Assembly (NCBI RefSeq): GCF_023757625.1
Contig: NZ_JALGBZ010000008.1
Span: forward strand, 32,467-96,466
Origin: Halomonas sp. S3-1-1
GTDB lineage: Bacteria; Pseudomonadota; Gammaproteobacteria; Pseudomonadales; Halomonadaceae
Direction of reading: 5' to 3'
DNA length: 64,000 bases
Made by a program: the position numbers and the translations under genes. Positions 8,638-15,901 of this stretch are shown piece after piece. Every line of letters begins with the position of its first letter. Within the stretch, counting starts at the first letter, position 1. Under the pieces are notes generated by a model. That model saw only the letters and a list, made by a program, of their open reading frames with translations, did no database searches and was not told the DNA's origin.

Positions 8638-9297
8638 TCAGCCCTCGAGCCATGCCAGCACGTCGGCCACCGGCATGACGTCCGCGTATTTCAGGTGCAG
8701 GTCGGTCAGGTTGGCGTAGTGGTAGCTCTCGTGTTTATCCGCTACGCACTCCATCGGCACGATGGTGCGATAGCCCCGCGACAGGCTCTCGACGGCGGTG
8801 GCGCGAATGCAGCCCGAGGTCGAGCCGCCGGTAATGATCACGGTATCCACCTGATGCCACACCAAAAGCGACTGCAGCGGCGTTTCGAAAAAGGCCGAGG
8901 GCATGCGCTTGGTGTAGATCACATCACGCCCGTGGTCGATCTCGACGCGTTCGTCGAACTCGGCGCGCTCGGAGCCGTACTTGATGTTCTGCAGCGAATC
9001 CGGGGTATCGGTGCGCGTGCCCCACACACCGGCATCCTCGGCGGAGTCGAGAAAGGCCACGTGGGTCCAGACCACCGGCCAGCCTTTCGCGCGAAAGCCG
9101 CGGGCCAGTTGATTGGTGTACTCGAGCTGTTTCGGGTCGGTCTCGTAGGCGGTCTTGAACAGATCCGTGCGAGTGTAGGCCTTTTGCGGGTCGACGTTGA
9201 CGAGTACCGCTTTCTTGCCAAAGCCGAAAGGCACCCGCTGCGGGTTTGCCATGACGTCATGAAAGATCTCTTTGGCCGTCTTGTCCGTCGTCTGCAT
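8638..9297 (-). CDS. Isochorismatase-like cysteine amidohydrolase
   Basis: A 219-residue member of the isochorismatase-like cysteine hydrolase family. The catalytic triad is visible: Asp36 in NVDPQKAYT, Lys130 in YTKRMPSAFF and Cys163 in GGSTSGCIRATA, the last with the usual cis-peptide neighbourhood. The length and the N-terminal extension resemble N-carbamoylsarcosine and maleamate amidohydrolases, which release ammonia from a carbamoyl group or half-amide. AGGAG precedes the ATG. It sits between the ICL-type lyase and the two PuuE-like genes, fitting a role as the half-amidase that acts after ring opening; that order is inferred. Confidence 0.87.
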   Translation of the reverse strand: MQTTDKTAKEIFHDVMANPQRVPFGFGKKAVLVNVDPQKAYTRTDLFKTAYETDPKQLEYTNQLARGFRAKGWPVVWTHVAFLDSAEDAGVWGTRTDTPDSLQNIKYGSERAEFDERVEIDHGRDVIYTKRMPSAFFETPLQSLLVWHQVDTVIITGGSTSGCIRATAVESLSRGYRTIVPMECVADKHESYHYANLTDLHLKYADVMPVADVLAWLEG

Positions 9298-9330
9298 GGT
9301 TGTCTCCTGACATGGTTATTTTAAAGCGTC

Positions 9331-9429
9331 GTTCTTGAAAGCATTGTTCTTAAAACAACGTTCTTGAACATAAGGTTCTTGAACACAAGGTTCTTGAAAA
9401 CAACGTTCTTGCAAGCGTCGTTTTTCGAA
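9331..9429. repeat. Seven-copy 15-bp tandem direct repeat between operon genes
   Basis: Seven imperfect copies of a 15-bp unit with the core GTTCTTGAA start at 9331, 9346, 9360, 9375, 9390, 9405 and 9420, in the 185-bp gap between the lyase and amidohydrolase genes. Five-codon periodicity keeps one minus-strand frame open, but I see no start codon with a ribosome site, so I treat it as non-coding. The role is unknown: binding array, spacer expansion or mRNA element. Confidence 0.85.
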
Positions 9430-9482
9430 CGGGGTGTTGTCTAACCCCCTCTTTATTGGAGCGAGTTGCCGGGCGCCTGCTA

Positions 9483-10367
9483 TCAGCGCTCTTCGTAACG
9501 CTCGCCCAGCTCGAGCATTTTCTGGGTGCCCAGGTAATCGTTGAGCTCTTTGAAATCGAGCATCTGGTCGCGAAAGGCGTCGGTGGTGCCGTCCTGCTTC
9601 AGCGTGGCGAAGAAGCGGCTCGCCATGTGGGTGATCGCGCGTACCAGCGCCCCGGGGAAGATCACCAGCGAGAAGCCGAGGGCTTCCAGCGCTTGGGCGT
9701 TTTGCAACGGCGTGTCGCCGCCTTCGACCATGTTGGCCATGATGGGCACCTTGCCCTTGAACCGGGACATGATCTTGTCGATATCCTCGTCAGTGCGGAT
9801 GCCTTCGATGAACAGCATGTCCACGCCCGCCTCGAAATAAGCCTGGGCGCGCTCGATGGCGCTATCGGTGCCTTCGACGCCCAGCGCATCGGTACGCCCG
9901 ATGATCAGCGTGTCTTCGCTTTGCCGGGCGTCCAGTGCCGCATGCAATTTACCGACCATTTCGCCTTTGGATACCAGGGTCTTGCCCTTGAGGTGGCCGC
10001 AGCGCTTGGGATACGTCTGGTCCTCGAGCTGAATGGCGTTGGCGCCGGCGCGCTCCAGAAGGCGCACACTTCGCATCACGTTCATGGCGTTACCAAAACC
10101 GGTATCGCAATCCACGACCACGGAAAGGTTCGTGCGCTCGCGAATATGCGACATGGCGGTGCAAATTTCGGTGATGCTCAAAAGGCCGATATCCGGCCGC
10201 CCCAACTGGGTATAAGCGAGGCTGGCGCCGGAGAGATAGACCGTATCGAAGCCGGCCTGCTCCGCAAGCGAAGCGCCAAGGGCATCGAACACGCCCGGGG
10301 CGACCACGATGGAAGGATCCTGCAACAGGCGTGTAAGACTCGGTGGGGAGATGGTTTTTTGTGTCAT
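9483..10367 (-). CDS. Isocitrate lyase/PEP mutase superfamily C-C lyase (PrpB/dimethylmalate-lyase-like)
   Basis: A protein of 294 residues, the usual length of methylisocitrate and 2,3-dimethylmalate lyases. The signature DCDTGFGN (Asp86, Asp88, metal binding), LEDQTYPKRCGH (Glu115, Asp116, catalytic Cys123) and GRTDAL are present. The KRCGH cysteine points to a lyase cleaving a 2-hydroxyacid C-C bond, not a mutase. Products would be pyruvate (or glyoxylate/oxaloacetate) plus a carboxylate. The start is the ATG complementary to 10365-10367; the open frame continues upstream into the NTF2-like gene without homology. No methylcitrate synthase is nearby, so the role is not in propionate metabolism. 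A LeuCD-like dehydratase in the facing operon suggests a dimethylmalate- or citramalate-type substrate. Confidence 0.87.
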   Translation of the reverse strand: MTQKTISPPSLTRLLQDPSIVVAPGVFDALGASLAEQAGFDTVYLSGASLAYTQLGRPDIGLLSITEICTAMSHIRERTNLSVVVDCDTGFGNAMNVMRSVRLLERAGANAIQLEDQTYPKRCGHLKGKTLVSKGEMVGKLHAALDARQSEDTLIIGRTDALGVEGTDSAIERAQAYFEAGVDMLFIEGIRTDEDIDKIMSRFKGKVPIMANMVEGGDTPLQNAQALEALGFSLVIFPGALVRAITHMASRFFATLKQDGTTDAFRDQMLDFKELNDYLGTQKMLELGERYEER

Positions 10368-10377
10368 AAGGCTCTCT

Positions 10378-10800
10378 TCAGAAGGGGGAAGTGCCCGCAG
10401 GGGCAAGGTGGGGGCGCGCAAGTGCCAGATCGTTCCAGACCTGCTGGCGGATGATCAGGCCATCTTTTAGCTCGAAGCGGTCGATAAAGCGCACGCCCGT
10501 GGACGTCGTGTCATCCAGCCAGGTCACGTCGAGTACGCCGTGGCAGATGACGATGGACTCGAGCGGCGTGACGCAGTGATCCACCCCGTGAAGGGTCTTG
10601 CTCACGTGTTGGTAACGACTGCCTGCCCAAGCGACGACGTCCTCAAGGCTTGCCATCGGCGCTGCCCCGGGGAACTCCAGCACGACGCGCTCGGCGAGAA
10701 ACCGCTTGGCTTTCGCCAGGTCTCGCGCTTGCATGGCGGCGAGAAACGCGCGCACCTGCGTTTTATCGCTGCCGCGCCGCTCGCTTGAGTTACTCTCCAT
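10378..10800 (-). CDS. NTF2/SnoaL-like domain protein
   Basis: A 140-residue cone-shaped alpha+beta (NTF2/SnoaL) protein: the N-terminal RAFLAAMQARDLAKAKRFLAE helices, FPGAAPMASLEDVVAW, and the C-terminal VRFIDRFELKDGLIIRQQVW strand pair are typical. Such small proteins act as isomerases, hydrolases or dehydratases on ring compounds, or bind ligands only; no active-site triad can be assigned. It is the first gene of the minus-strand catabolic operon, with a strong AGGAGG site, and 136 bp separate it from the GntR operator. The lyase gene starts 11 bp after its stop codon. Confidence 0.8.
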   Translation of the reverse strand: MESNSSERRGSDKTQVRAFLAAMQARDLAKAKRFLAERVVLEFPGAAPMASLEDVVAWAGSRYQHVSKTLHGVDHCVTPLESIVICHGVLDVTWLDDTTSTGVRFIDRFELKDGLIIRQQVWNDLALARPHLAPAGTSPF

Positions 10801-10936
10801 GGCTGGCCTCCTGGCCGGGTTGCCGCTTCGAAATGCCCGCGATATGTGTTACTCAGGGCGTGGCAGAGCCGTGTTCTGAGCTCATGGTTCTGGCCACGTG
10901 CTGTTGGTCACGGGTATGGGAATCGATGAGTCGTTT

Positions 10937-10960
10937 AAATGTATTAAATTTGATACATTT
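10937..10960. promoter_or_regulatory. Probable GntR-family operator (inverted repeat)
   Basis: A near-perfect 24-bp dyad: AAATGTAT at 10937-10944, eight middle bases that are nearly symmetric, and ATACATTT at 10953-10960. It lies 68 bp upstream of the gntR start and 137 bp upstream of the divergent NTF2-like gene, well placed to control both. Related half-sites recur downstream of gntR. Regulator binding is inferred. Confidence 0.6.
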
Positions 10961-11027
10961 TTATGTCTACAAAGTGGGGCACGTCAAGTGCGCTGGAAAA
11001 TTTTTTGACGATGTGGGGGGAACAAGG

Positions 11028-11831
11028 ATGAGCGAGGCAAATACCTCGGCCGTGGGAGGGACGAAGTCGCATCGCATTTATTTGCTGCTCAAGGATGCCA
11101 TTCTCAGCGGCCGCCTTTCTCCGGCCGAAAAGCTTCCGGGTGAGAACCGGCTGGCCGAGCAGCACGGCGTATCGCGAGTGACGGTGCGCCGCGCCATCAA
11201 GGCGCTGCAGGCGAGCGGCCTCGTCGAGCGCAAGGCCGGGGTAGGTACGGTGGTGCTCAAGCAGCCGCTGGAGGCCACGGTGATGACGGCGAACGTCTCG
11301 AATCTAATGCCCAACATGGTGAAGATGAGCCAGGCCTCCCAGGTGCGGCTGCTGGAGTTCGGCTATGCACCACCGCCGGAAATGATCGCCGAGCGTCTGG
11401 GCATGGCCCCGAACACCAGGGCACAGCGCTCGGTACGCGTGCGCATGGTAGACGGCAATCCGTTCTCCTACCTGATCACCCACGTGCCCGAAAAGATCGC
11501 CCTGCACTACAGCGAGGCGGATCTCGCCAATACGCCGCTGTTCGTTCTGCTCGAGCGCAGCGGTGTCAACGTGGATCACGCCTCGCAATCCATTTCTGCA
11601 ACGCTTGCAAGCCACGATCTCGCCCAAGCGCTGGAGGTGTCGGTTGGCTCGCCGCTGATTTCGCTGACGCGCGTGGTGTTCGATGAAAAGGGGCGTGGCG
11701 TCGAGCATTTGGAGGCTTTCTATCGCCCCGACCGCTACCGTTTCCAGATCGATCTCGAGCGCAATGGCGACGACAGCTCACGCTATTGGGAGCCCAGAGT
11801 GGGAGGCATGCCTACCGATTCGACGGCATGA
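11028..11831 (+). CDS. GntR-family (HutC subfamily, UTRA domain) transcriptional regulator
   Basis: A 267-residue regulator. The winged helix-turn-helix is at about residues 15-75 (LLLKDAILSGRLSPAEKLPGE then LAEQHGVSRVTVRRAIKAL), and the C-terminal UTRA ligand domain at about 95-245 includes NPFSYLITHVP and EHLEAFYRPDRYRF. The frame is open upstream, but the ATG at 11028 with GGGGGGAACAAGG before it starts the homology. It stands between the minus-strand hydrolase/lyase operon and the plus-strand dehydratase/TRAP operon, both flanked by ATGTAT/ATACAT dyads, so it is probably the pathway's substrate-responsive repressor. UTRA domains usually bind small organic acids or sugars. Confidence 0.9.
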   Translation: MSEANTSAVGGTKSHRIYLLLKDAILSGRLSPAEKLPGENRLAEQHGVSRVTVRRAIKALQASGLVERKAGVGTVVLKQPLEATVMTANVSNLMPNMVKMSQASQVRLLEFGYAPPPEMIAERLGMAPNTRAQRSVRVRMVDGNPFSYLITHVPEKIALHYSEADLANTPLFVLLERSGVNVDHASQSISATLASHDLAQALEVSVGSPLISLTRVVFDEKGRGVEHLEAFYRPDRYRFQIDLERNGDDSSRYWEPRVGGMPTDSTA

Positions 11832-11854
11832 AACGCTTTACGAACGTGTTTTGG

Positions 11855-11899
11855 ATGTATTATTTTTAATACCGATTATAAATTTTAAAAAATACATTT
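11855..11899. promoter_or_regulatory. Second cluster of GntR-type half-sites
   Basis: Just after gntR: GTATTA-TTTT-TAATAC (11857-11872, a perfect 6-4-6 dyad) and a further ATACATTT at 11892-11899. They match the half-sites of the operator at 10937-10960. The position, about 200 bp ahead of the LeuC-like gene, suits control of the plus-strand operon. Confidence 0.5.
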
Positions 11900-11933
11900 G
11901 ACCGGTGCTTCAGATTTGCGCTAGTTGTAGATG

Positions 11934-11989
11934 AAGCTGTGTAGCAAAAGCTGTAGAGAAAAAGCTGTAGAGAAAAAGTGGTAGCCATT
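11934..11989. repeat. Four-copy 14-bp tandem repeat upstream of the LeuC-like gene
   Basis: Units begin at 11934, 11948, 11962 and 11976. The middle two are identical (AAGCTGTAGAGAAA); the outer two are diverged. They lie in the 262-bp gap between gntR and the LeuC-like gene. No function is known. Confidence 0.75.
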
Positions 11990-12093
11990 CCCCCGTCGAC
12001 CCAAGACAGGCTGGAAGCTGCCCTGGGCGTGACGACCGCCCCCACTAATAAAACGGTGCCGCATCAGTGGCACAGGCCGGGACAGCGAACATC

Positions 12094-13524
12094 ATGAGCA
12101 CTCCCCAAACGCTATTCGACAAGGTGTGGTCCGCCCATGAGGTGCACCGCAGCGACAGTGGGCAAAGTCTTTTGTGGATCGACCGCCACTTCGTCCATGA
12201 AGGCTCCTTTCATGCCTTCAACAAGCTCGAAGAACGCCACCTGCCGGTGGCCAGGCCCGCCCTGACCTTCGGCATTGCCGATCACTACGCGCCGACGCTA
12301 TCGCGCACCCTCGATGAGGTGAATGATCCCAAGGTTCGGTCCATGATCGAACAGCTCACCGACAATACCGCCAAACACGATGTCACGCTGTTCGGGCTCG
12401 ATGACCCGCGCCAAGGCATCGTTCACGTCATGGGCCCGGAGCAGGGGCTGACTCAGCCCGGGCTCGTCATGGTCTGTGGCGACAGTCACACAGCGACCCA
12501 TGGGGCGTTTGGCAGCATCGCCTTTGGCATTGGCGCCTCCGAGGTCGCCCATGTGCTGACCACCCAAACGCTTTGGCAGACCAAACCCAAGGTAATGCGC
12601 ATCACTTTGAAAGGGCAGCTCTCGCCCGGGGTGACGGCCAAGGATATCGCGCTGACCTGGATTTCACGGCTGGGCGCCGACGGCGCGCGCGGCTTTGCCA
12701 TCGAGTATGCCGGCGAGGCGATCCGTTCGCTTTCGATGGAGGCGCGTTTGACGCTTTGCAATCTGTCCATCGAGGGCGGCGGCCGGTGCGGCATGATCGC
12801 GCCGGATCAAACCACCTTCGACTATTTGAAGGGCCGGCCCTACAGCCCGAAAGGCGAGCTTTTTGATCAGGCCTGCGCGTACTGGTCCACGCTTTATAGC
12901 GATGCCGACGCCGTTTTCGATCAGGACGTGATCATCGATGCCTCGGAGATTGCGCCCACCGTCACCTGGGGGGTCTCACCGGAGGAAGCGCTGCCTATTG
13001 ATCGCTTCCTGCCGACGCTCACGGGCGATATCGAGGAAGCCAGGGCGCGCCAGATTCGCGATAGTCTCGACTACATGGGGCTTTCGCCGGGCCAGAAACT
13101 CACCGATATCGCCATCGATCGAGTGTTTATCGGCTCCTGCACCAATGCCCGTATCGAAGACCTGCGCGCCGCCGCGGCCATTTTGAACGGGCGTAAAAGC
13201 CGCGTGCCCGGTGTCGTGTCACCCGGGTCTACCCAGGTCAAGGCGCAGGCCGAAGAGGAGGGGCTCGATCGTATCTTCATCGACGCCGGGCTCGAGTGGC
13301 GCCATTCGGGCTGTTCGATGTGCGTGGGCATGAACGGCGACATGGTCCCGAGTGGCGAGCGCTGCGCCTCGACCACCAATCGTAACTTCAAGGGGCGCCA
13401 AGGCCCGGGGGCGCGTACTCACCTGATGTCGCCCGCCATGGTCGCCGCCGCCGCCATTGAAGGGCGGCTGACCGATATTCGTACGCTGGCGTCAGGCGCC
13501 CACACCGACGGGGGGCACTCATGA
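12094..13524 (+). CDS. LeuC-like aconitase-superfamily dehydratase, large subunit
   Basis: A 476-residue large subunit of the isopropylmalate-isomerase type. It opens with TLFDKVW like LeuC, and the iron-sulfur cysteines are present: Cys349 in IGSCTNARIEDLR, and Cys407 and Cys410 in SGCSMCVGMNGD, for a [4Fe-4S] cluster. CGDSHTATHGAFGSIAFGIG is also intact. I use the ATG at 12094; a GTG at 12067 would add nine residues, and neither has a clear ribosome site. It is not accompanied by leuA or leuB but by a TRAP transporter, and an ICL-type lyase lies in the facing operon. I therefore infer a catabolic hydratase similar to DmdA (2,3-dimethylmaleate hydratase) rather than leucine synthesis. Confidence 0.85.
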   Translation: MSTPQTLFDKVWSAHEVHRSDSGQSLLWIDRHFVHEGSFHAFNKLEERHLPVARPALTFGIADHYAPTLSRTLDEVNDPKVRSMIEQLTDNTAKHDVTLFGLDDPRQGIVHVMGPEQGLTQPGLVMVCGDSHTATHGAFGSIAFGIGASEVAHVLTTQTLWQTKPKVMRITLKGQLSPGVTAKDIALTWISRLGADGARGFAIEYAGEAIRSLSMEARLTLCNLSIEGGGRCGMIAPDQTTFDYLKGRPYSPKGELFDQACAYWSTLYSDADAVFDQDVIIDASEIAPTVTWGVSPEEALPIDRFLPTLTGDIEEARARQIRDSLDYMGLSPGQKLTDIAIDRVFIGSCTNARIEDLRAAAAILNGRKSRVPGVVSPGSTQVKAQAEEEGLDRIFIDAGLEWRHSGCSMCVGMNGDMVPSGERCASTTNRNFKGRQGPGARTHLMSPAMVAAAAIEGRLTDIRTLASGAHTDGGHS

Positions 13525-14156
13525 AACCCATCGAGATTTTAGCCACCACGGGCATCGGCTTGCCGCACGCCAACGTGGACACCGACCAGCTGATTCCCGC
13601 GCGTTTCATGAAGGAGCCGCGCAGCGTCGGCTACGGGCAGTTTCTTCTGTTCGACGTGCGTCGCGACGCCCACGGCGCGCCCTCACCTGACTATCCCCTC
13701 AACCAGCCCGGCGCCGATGAGGCCGAAGTGCTGGTGAGCCGGCGCAACTTCGGGGCGGGGTCTTCGCGGGAAGCGGCGGTCTATGCGCTGGTCGACGGCG
13801 GTTTTCGCTGTGTGATCGCGCCGAGTTTCGGCGATATCTTCGCCTCCAACGCGGTCAATAACGGCCTGCTGCCCGCAGTGGTCAACGAGGAAGATGCCGA
13901 GCGTTTGCTAAAGGCGCTTGACGAGGTGGCGCCGGTCGAGGTGAATCTACGCGAGCAGCGCATTCGCGTTGGCGAGCTCGAGGTGGCCTTTACGATCAAC
14001 TCGGTCTGGCGCACCAAGCTGCTCAACGGCTGGGACGATATCGACATGACCCGTCAACATGAAGGCGATATCGAAACATTCGCCGCCACCTACGCCGAGC
14101 GATTTCCCTGGGCGCAGCCCTACCCGGGGGGCGCGCCTTTGATCGGCAAAGGGTAG
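13521..14156 (+). CDS. LeuD-like aconitase-superfamily dehydratase, small subunit
   Basis: A 211-residue swivel-domain subunit that completes the active site of the preceding protein. Visible motifs are NVDTDQLIPARFMK, the substrate loop RRNFGAGSSREAAVYAL, and APSFGDIFASNAVNNGLLP. Its ATG overlaps the stop of the large subunit (ATGA), as expected for subunits of one enzyme. Length and motifs match LeuD, but context (see the large subunit) argues for a substituted maleate/malate substrate. After the stop, 158 bp without a gene precede dctP; a GAGGCCT/AGGCCTC pair there may fold, but it lacks a T tract. Confidence 0.86.
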   Translation: MKPIEILATTGIGLPHANVDTDQLIPARFMKEPRSVGYGQFLLFDVRRDAHGAPSPDYPLNQPGADEAEVLVSRRNFGAGSSREAAVYALVDGGFRCVIAPSFGDIFASNAVNNGLLPAVVNEEDAERLLKALDEVAPVEVNLREQRIRVGELEVAFTINSVWRTKLLNGWDDIDMTRQHEGDIETFAATYAERFPWAQPYPGGAPLIGKG

Positions 14157-14314
14157 CGGTGATTGAAAGAGGCCTCGGCGATTCAACCTCCTTCGGAAAG
14201 CGCCAGGCCTCAACGGTTATCCAGTATCGTCACGTACGCTAATAGCCATTCCAATGAACAGGCGTACCGGCAATCGACAGTCGTACCAATGATAATATTT
14301 ACAGGAGACTCCCC

Positions 14315-15313
14315 ATGAAAAAAGCCCCCTTGACGCTCGGCATAGTGGCCGCGCTAGCCTCCGTTCCGGCGCTCGCCGTCGATCAAATCAACGCCGTTCA
14401 CGCCTTTCCGCCATCGCTGATCTATACCCAGAGCTTTCTGGAGTTCGTGGATAAAGTGAACGAGCGTGGCGAAGGTGTCGTGCAGATCAACGTACGAGGC
14501 GGCCCCGAGGTCATCGGTCTTTCCGAGCAGCCGGAGGCGGTGCGCAACGGCGTCGTGGATATGGCCTACACCGCGGCAAGTTTCTACGCCGGCACCGTGC
14601 CCGAACGCGATGCCATGGTCGCCTCGAACACCAATGCCATCTACGCCCGCGAAAACGGCGGGATCGACCTGCTCAACGAGATCCATCAGGAGAAGATGGG
14701 CACTTACTATCTGGGCTGGTTCGACAGCGGCGTGAGCTACAACCTCTACACCATCGACGAGCCGGGCCTCGATGAAAACGGTGACCTGGATATTTCGGGC
14801 CTTCGGCTGCGCAGTAACCCCGTGTATGACGCCTTCTTCCAGGATTATCTCGGCGCGCAGCCGATCAGTCTGCCCACTACCGATGTCTATTCAGCGCTCG
14901 AGCGCAGCGTCGTGAACGCCACGGGCTGGACGCAGATCGGACTGAAAGATCTCAACTGGGACAGCTTTCTGAACTACCGGATCGACCCGGCATTTTTCTC
15001 TACCGACATGGGTGTGATCGTCAATCTGAACAAGTGGAACCAGTTGAGCCCCGAGTCTCAACAGATCCTTCAGGAAGTGGCGATCGAACACGAGCGCGAC
15101 AGTGCCGAGCAGATGGCCGAGCGTGCCATCGAGCAGCAGGCCGAGCTCGAAGAAGACGGGATGAACGTCGTTACTTTGGAAGGTGAGGCGGCACAGCGCT
15201 ATGCCGATGCCGCCCGCGAAGCGACTTGGGCGCGTATGCGAGGCCAGATGGAGCGTCACCCGATGGGCCTCGAGCATTACGATGAGCTGATCGAAAAGTT
15301 CAACGACCTATAG
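14315..15313 (+). CDS. dctP: TRAP transporter solute-binding protein (DctP family)
   Basis: A 332-residue periplasmic receptor. The signal peptide MKKAPLTLGIVAALASVPALA is at the N-terminus. The DctP-family region IDISGLRLRS-like (LDISGLRLRSNPVYDAFF) contains the arginine that usually pairs with the ligand carboxylate, and PTTDVYSALERSVVNATGW is the conserved second-domain segment. This means an organic acid is the probable ligand. AGGAG precedes the ATG. It is followed by dctQ and dctM after an intercistronic hairpin, the usual arrangement for making more receptor than membrane subunit. Downstream of the LeuCD-like pair, it likely imports the pathway's substrate. Confidence 0.93.
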   Translation: MKKAPLTLGIVAALASVPALAVDQINAVHAFPPSLIYTQSFLEFVDKVNERGEGVVQINVRGGPEVIGLSEQPEAVRNGVVDMAYTAASFYAGTVPERDAMVASNTNAIYARENGGIDLLNEIHQEKMGTYYLGWFDSGVSYNLYTIDEPGLDENGDLDISGLRLRSNPVYDAFFQDYLGAQPISLPTTDVYSALERSVVNATGWTQIGLKDLNWDSFLNYRIDPAFFSTDMGVIVNLNKWNQLSPESQQILQEVAIEHERDSAEQMAERAIEQQAELEEDGMNVVTLEGEAAQRYADAAREATWARMRGQMERHPMGLEHYDELIEKFNDL

Positions 15314-15336
15314 CCTGGCCGGCTCTTAACGCACTC

Positions 15337-15363
15337 AAGACGCCGGTCATTGCCCGGCGTCTT
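15337..15363 (+). promoter_or_regulatory. Intercistronic hairpin between dctP and dctQ
   Basis: A 10-bp perfect stem, AAGACGCCGG (15337-15346) with CCGGCGTCTT (15354-15363) and a 7-nt loop, followed by only a short pyrimidine run. It probably acts as a partial terminator or an mRNA-stability element that lowers dctQM expression relative to dctP. Confidence 0.65.
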
Positions 15364-15394
15364 TCTGCAGGACTCCAACTGCCTCGGGGTTTCT

Positions 15395-15901
15395 ATGCGC
15401 TATGCACAACGCGGCTATTTGCTGCTGCTCAACGGCATGGCACTGCTTGCCGCCATCATGCTGGTATGGCTGATGGTGGCGGTGGTGCTCTCGGTCGTAA
15501 TTCGTAACCTGGGGCTACAGCCCTCGGCGTGGTTCTTTCTCTCCACCGAGTACGCCATGTTCTACCTGACGCTTTTGGGTGCGCCCTGGCTTGTGCGTCA
15601 GAAAGGGCACGTGCACATCGAGCTGCTCACCTCGATACTGCCGCCGGCCATGCTCAATATTCTCAGCCGTGCGGTTGCGCTGGTCTGCGTGCTGGTCAGT
15701 GTGGTGCTCGCCTGGAAGGGGCTGGATCTGTTTTTGCTCAATATCGAACGCAGCGATTATGACGTGCGCGCGTTTTTCGTACCCAAGTGGATACTCACCA
15801 TCGTCTTTCCGGTCAGCTTTACCCTGATGGCGGTCGAGTTTGGCCGCTTCGTCATCGGCCCGGAGATTCTTCACAGCGGCGAAGCGGGGATCAAGGAATG
15901 A
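15395..15901 (+). CDS. dctQ: TRAP transporter small membrane subunit (DctQ family)
   Basis: A 168-residue protein with four hydrophobic helices (about residues 8-30, 45-62, 82-105 and 125-145) and the family's WLVRQKGHVHIELL signature after the second helix. The frame is open 45 bp further upstream, inside the hairpin, but the ATG at 15395 starts the homology. Its stop overlaps the dctM start (ATGATG at 15898). It forms the transport complex with DctM and receives ligand from DctP. Confidence 0.92.
   Translation: MRYAQRGYLLLLNGMALLAAIMLVWLMVAVVLSVVIRNLGLQPSAWFFLSTEYAMFYLTLLGAPWLVRQKGHVHIELLTSILPPAMLNILSRAVALVCVLVSVVLAWKGLDLFLLNIERSDYDVRAFFVPKWILTIVFPVSFTLMAVEFGRFVIGPEILHSGEAGIKE

Noticed and set aside
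9331..9429. CRISPR array
   Set aside because: Units are 14-15 bp with no unique spacers of 30 bp, and no cas genes are near; this is a plain tandem repeat.
9319..9429. Pentapeptide-repeat micro-protein read on the minus strand through the 15-bp repeats
   Set aside because: The frame is open but I found no ATG, GTG or TTG start with a ribosome site before the repeat; the periodicity alone explains the open frame.
12094..14156. leuCD of leucine biosynthesis
   Set aside because: No leuA or leuB nearby; co-location with a TRAP transporter and a C-C lyase fits a catabolic dehydratase better. A phylogeny would decide.
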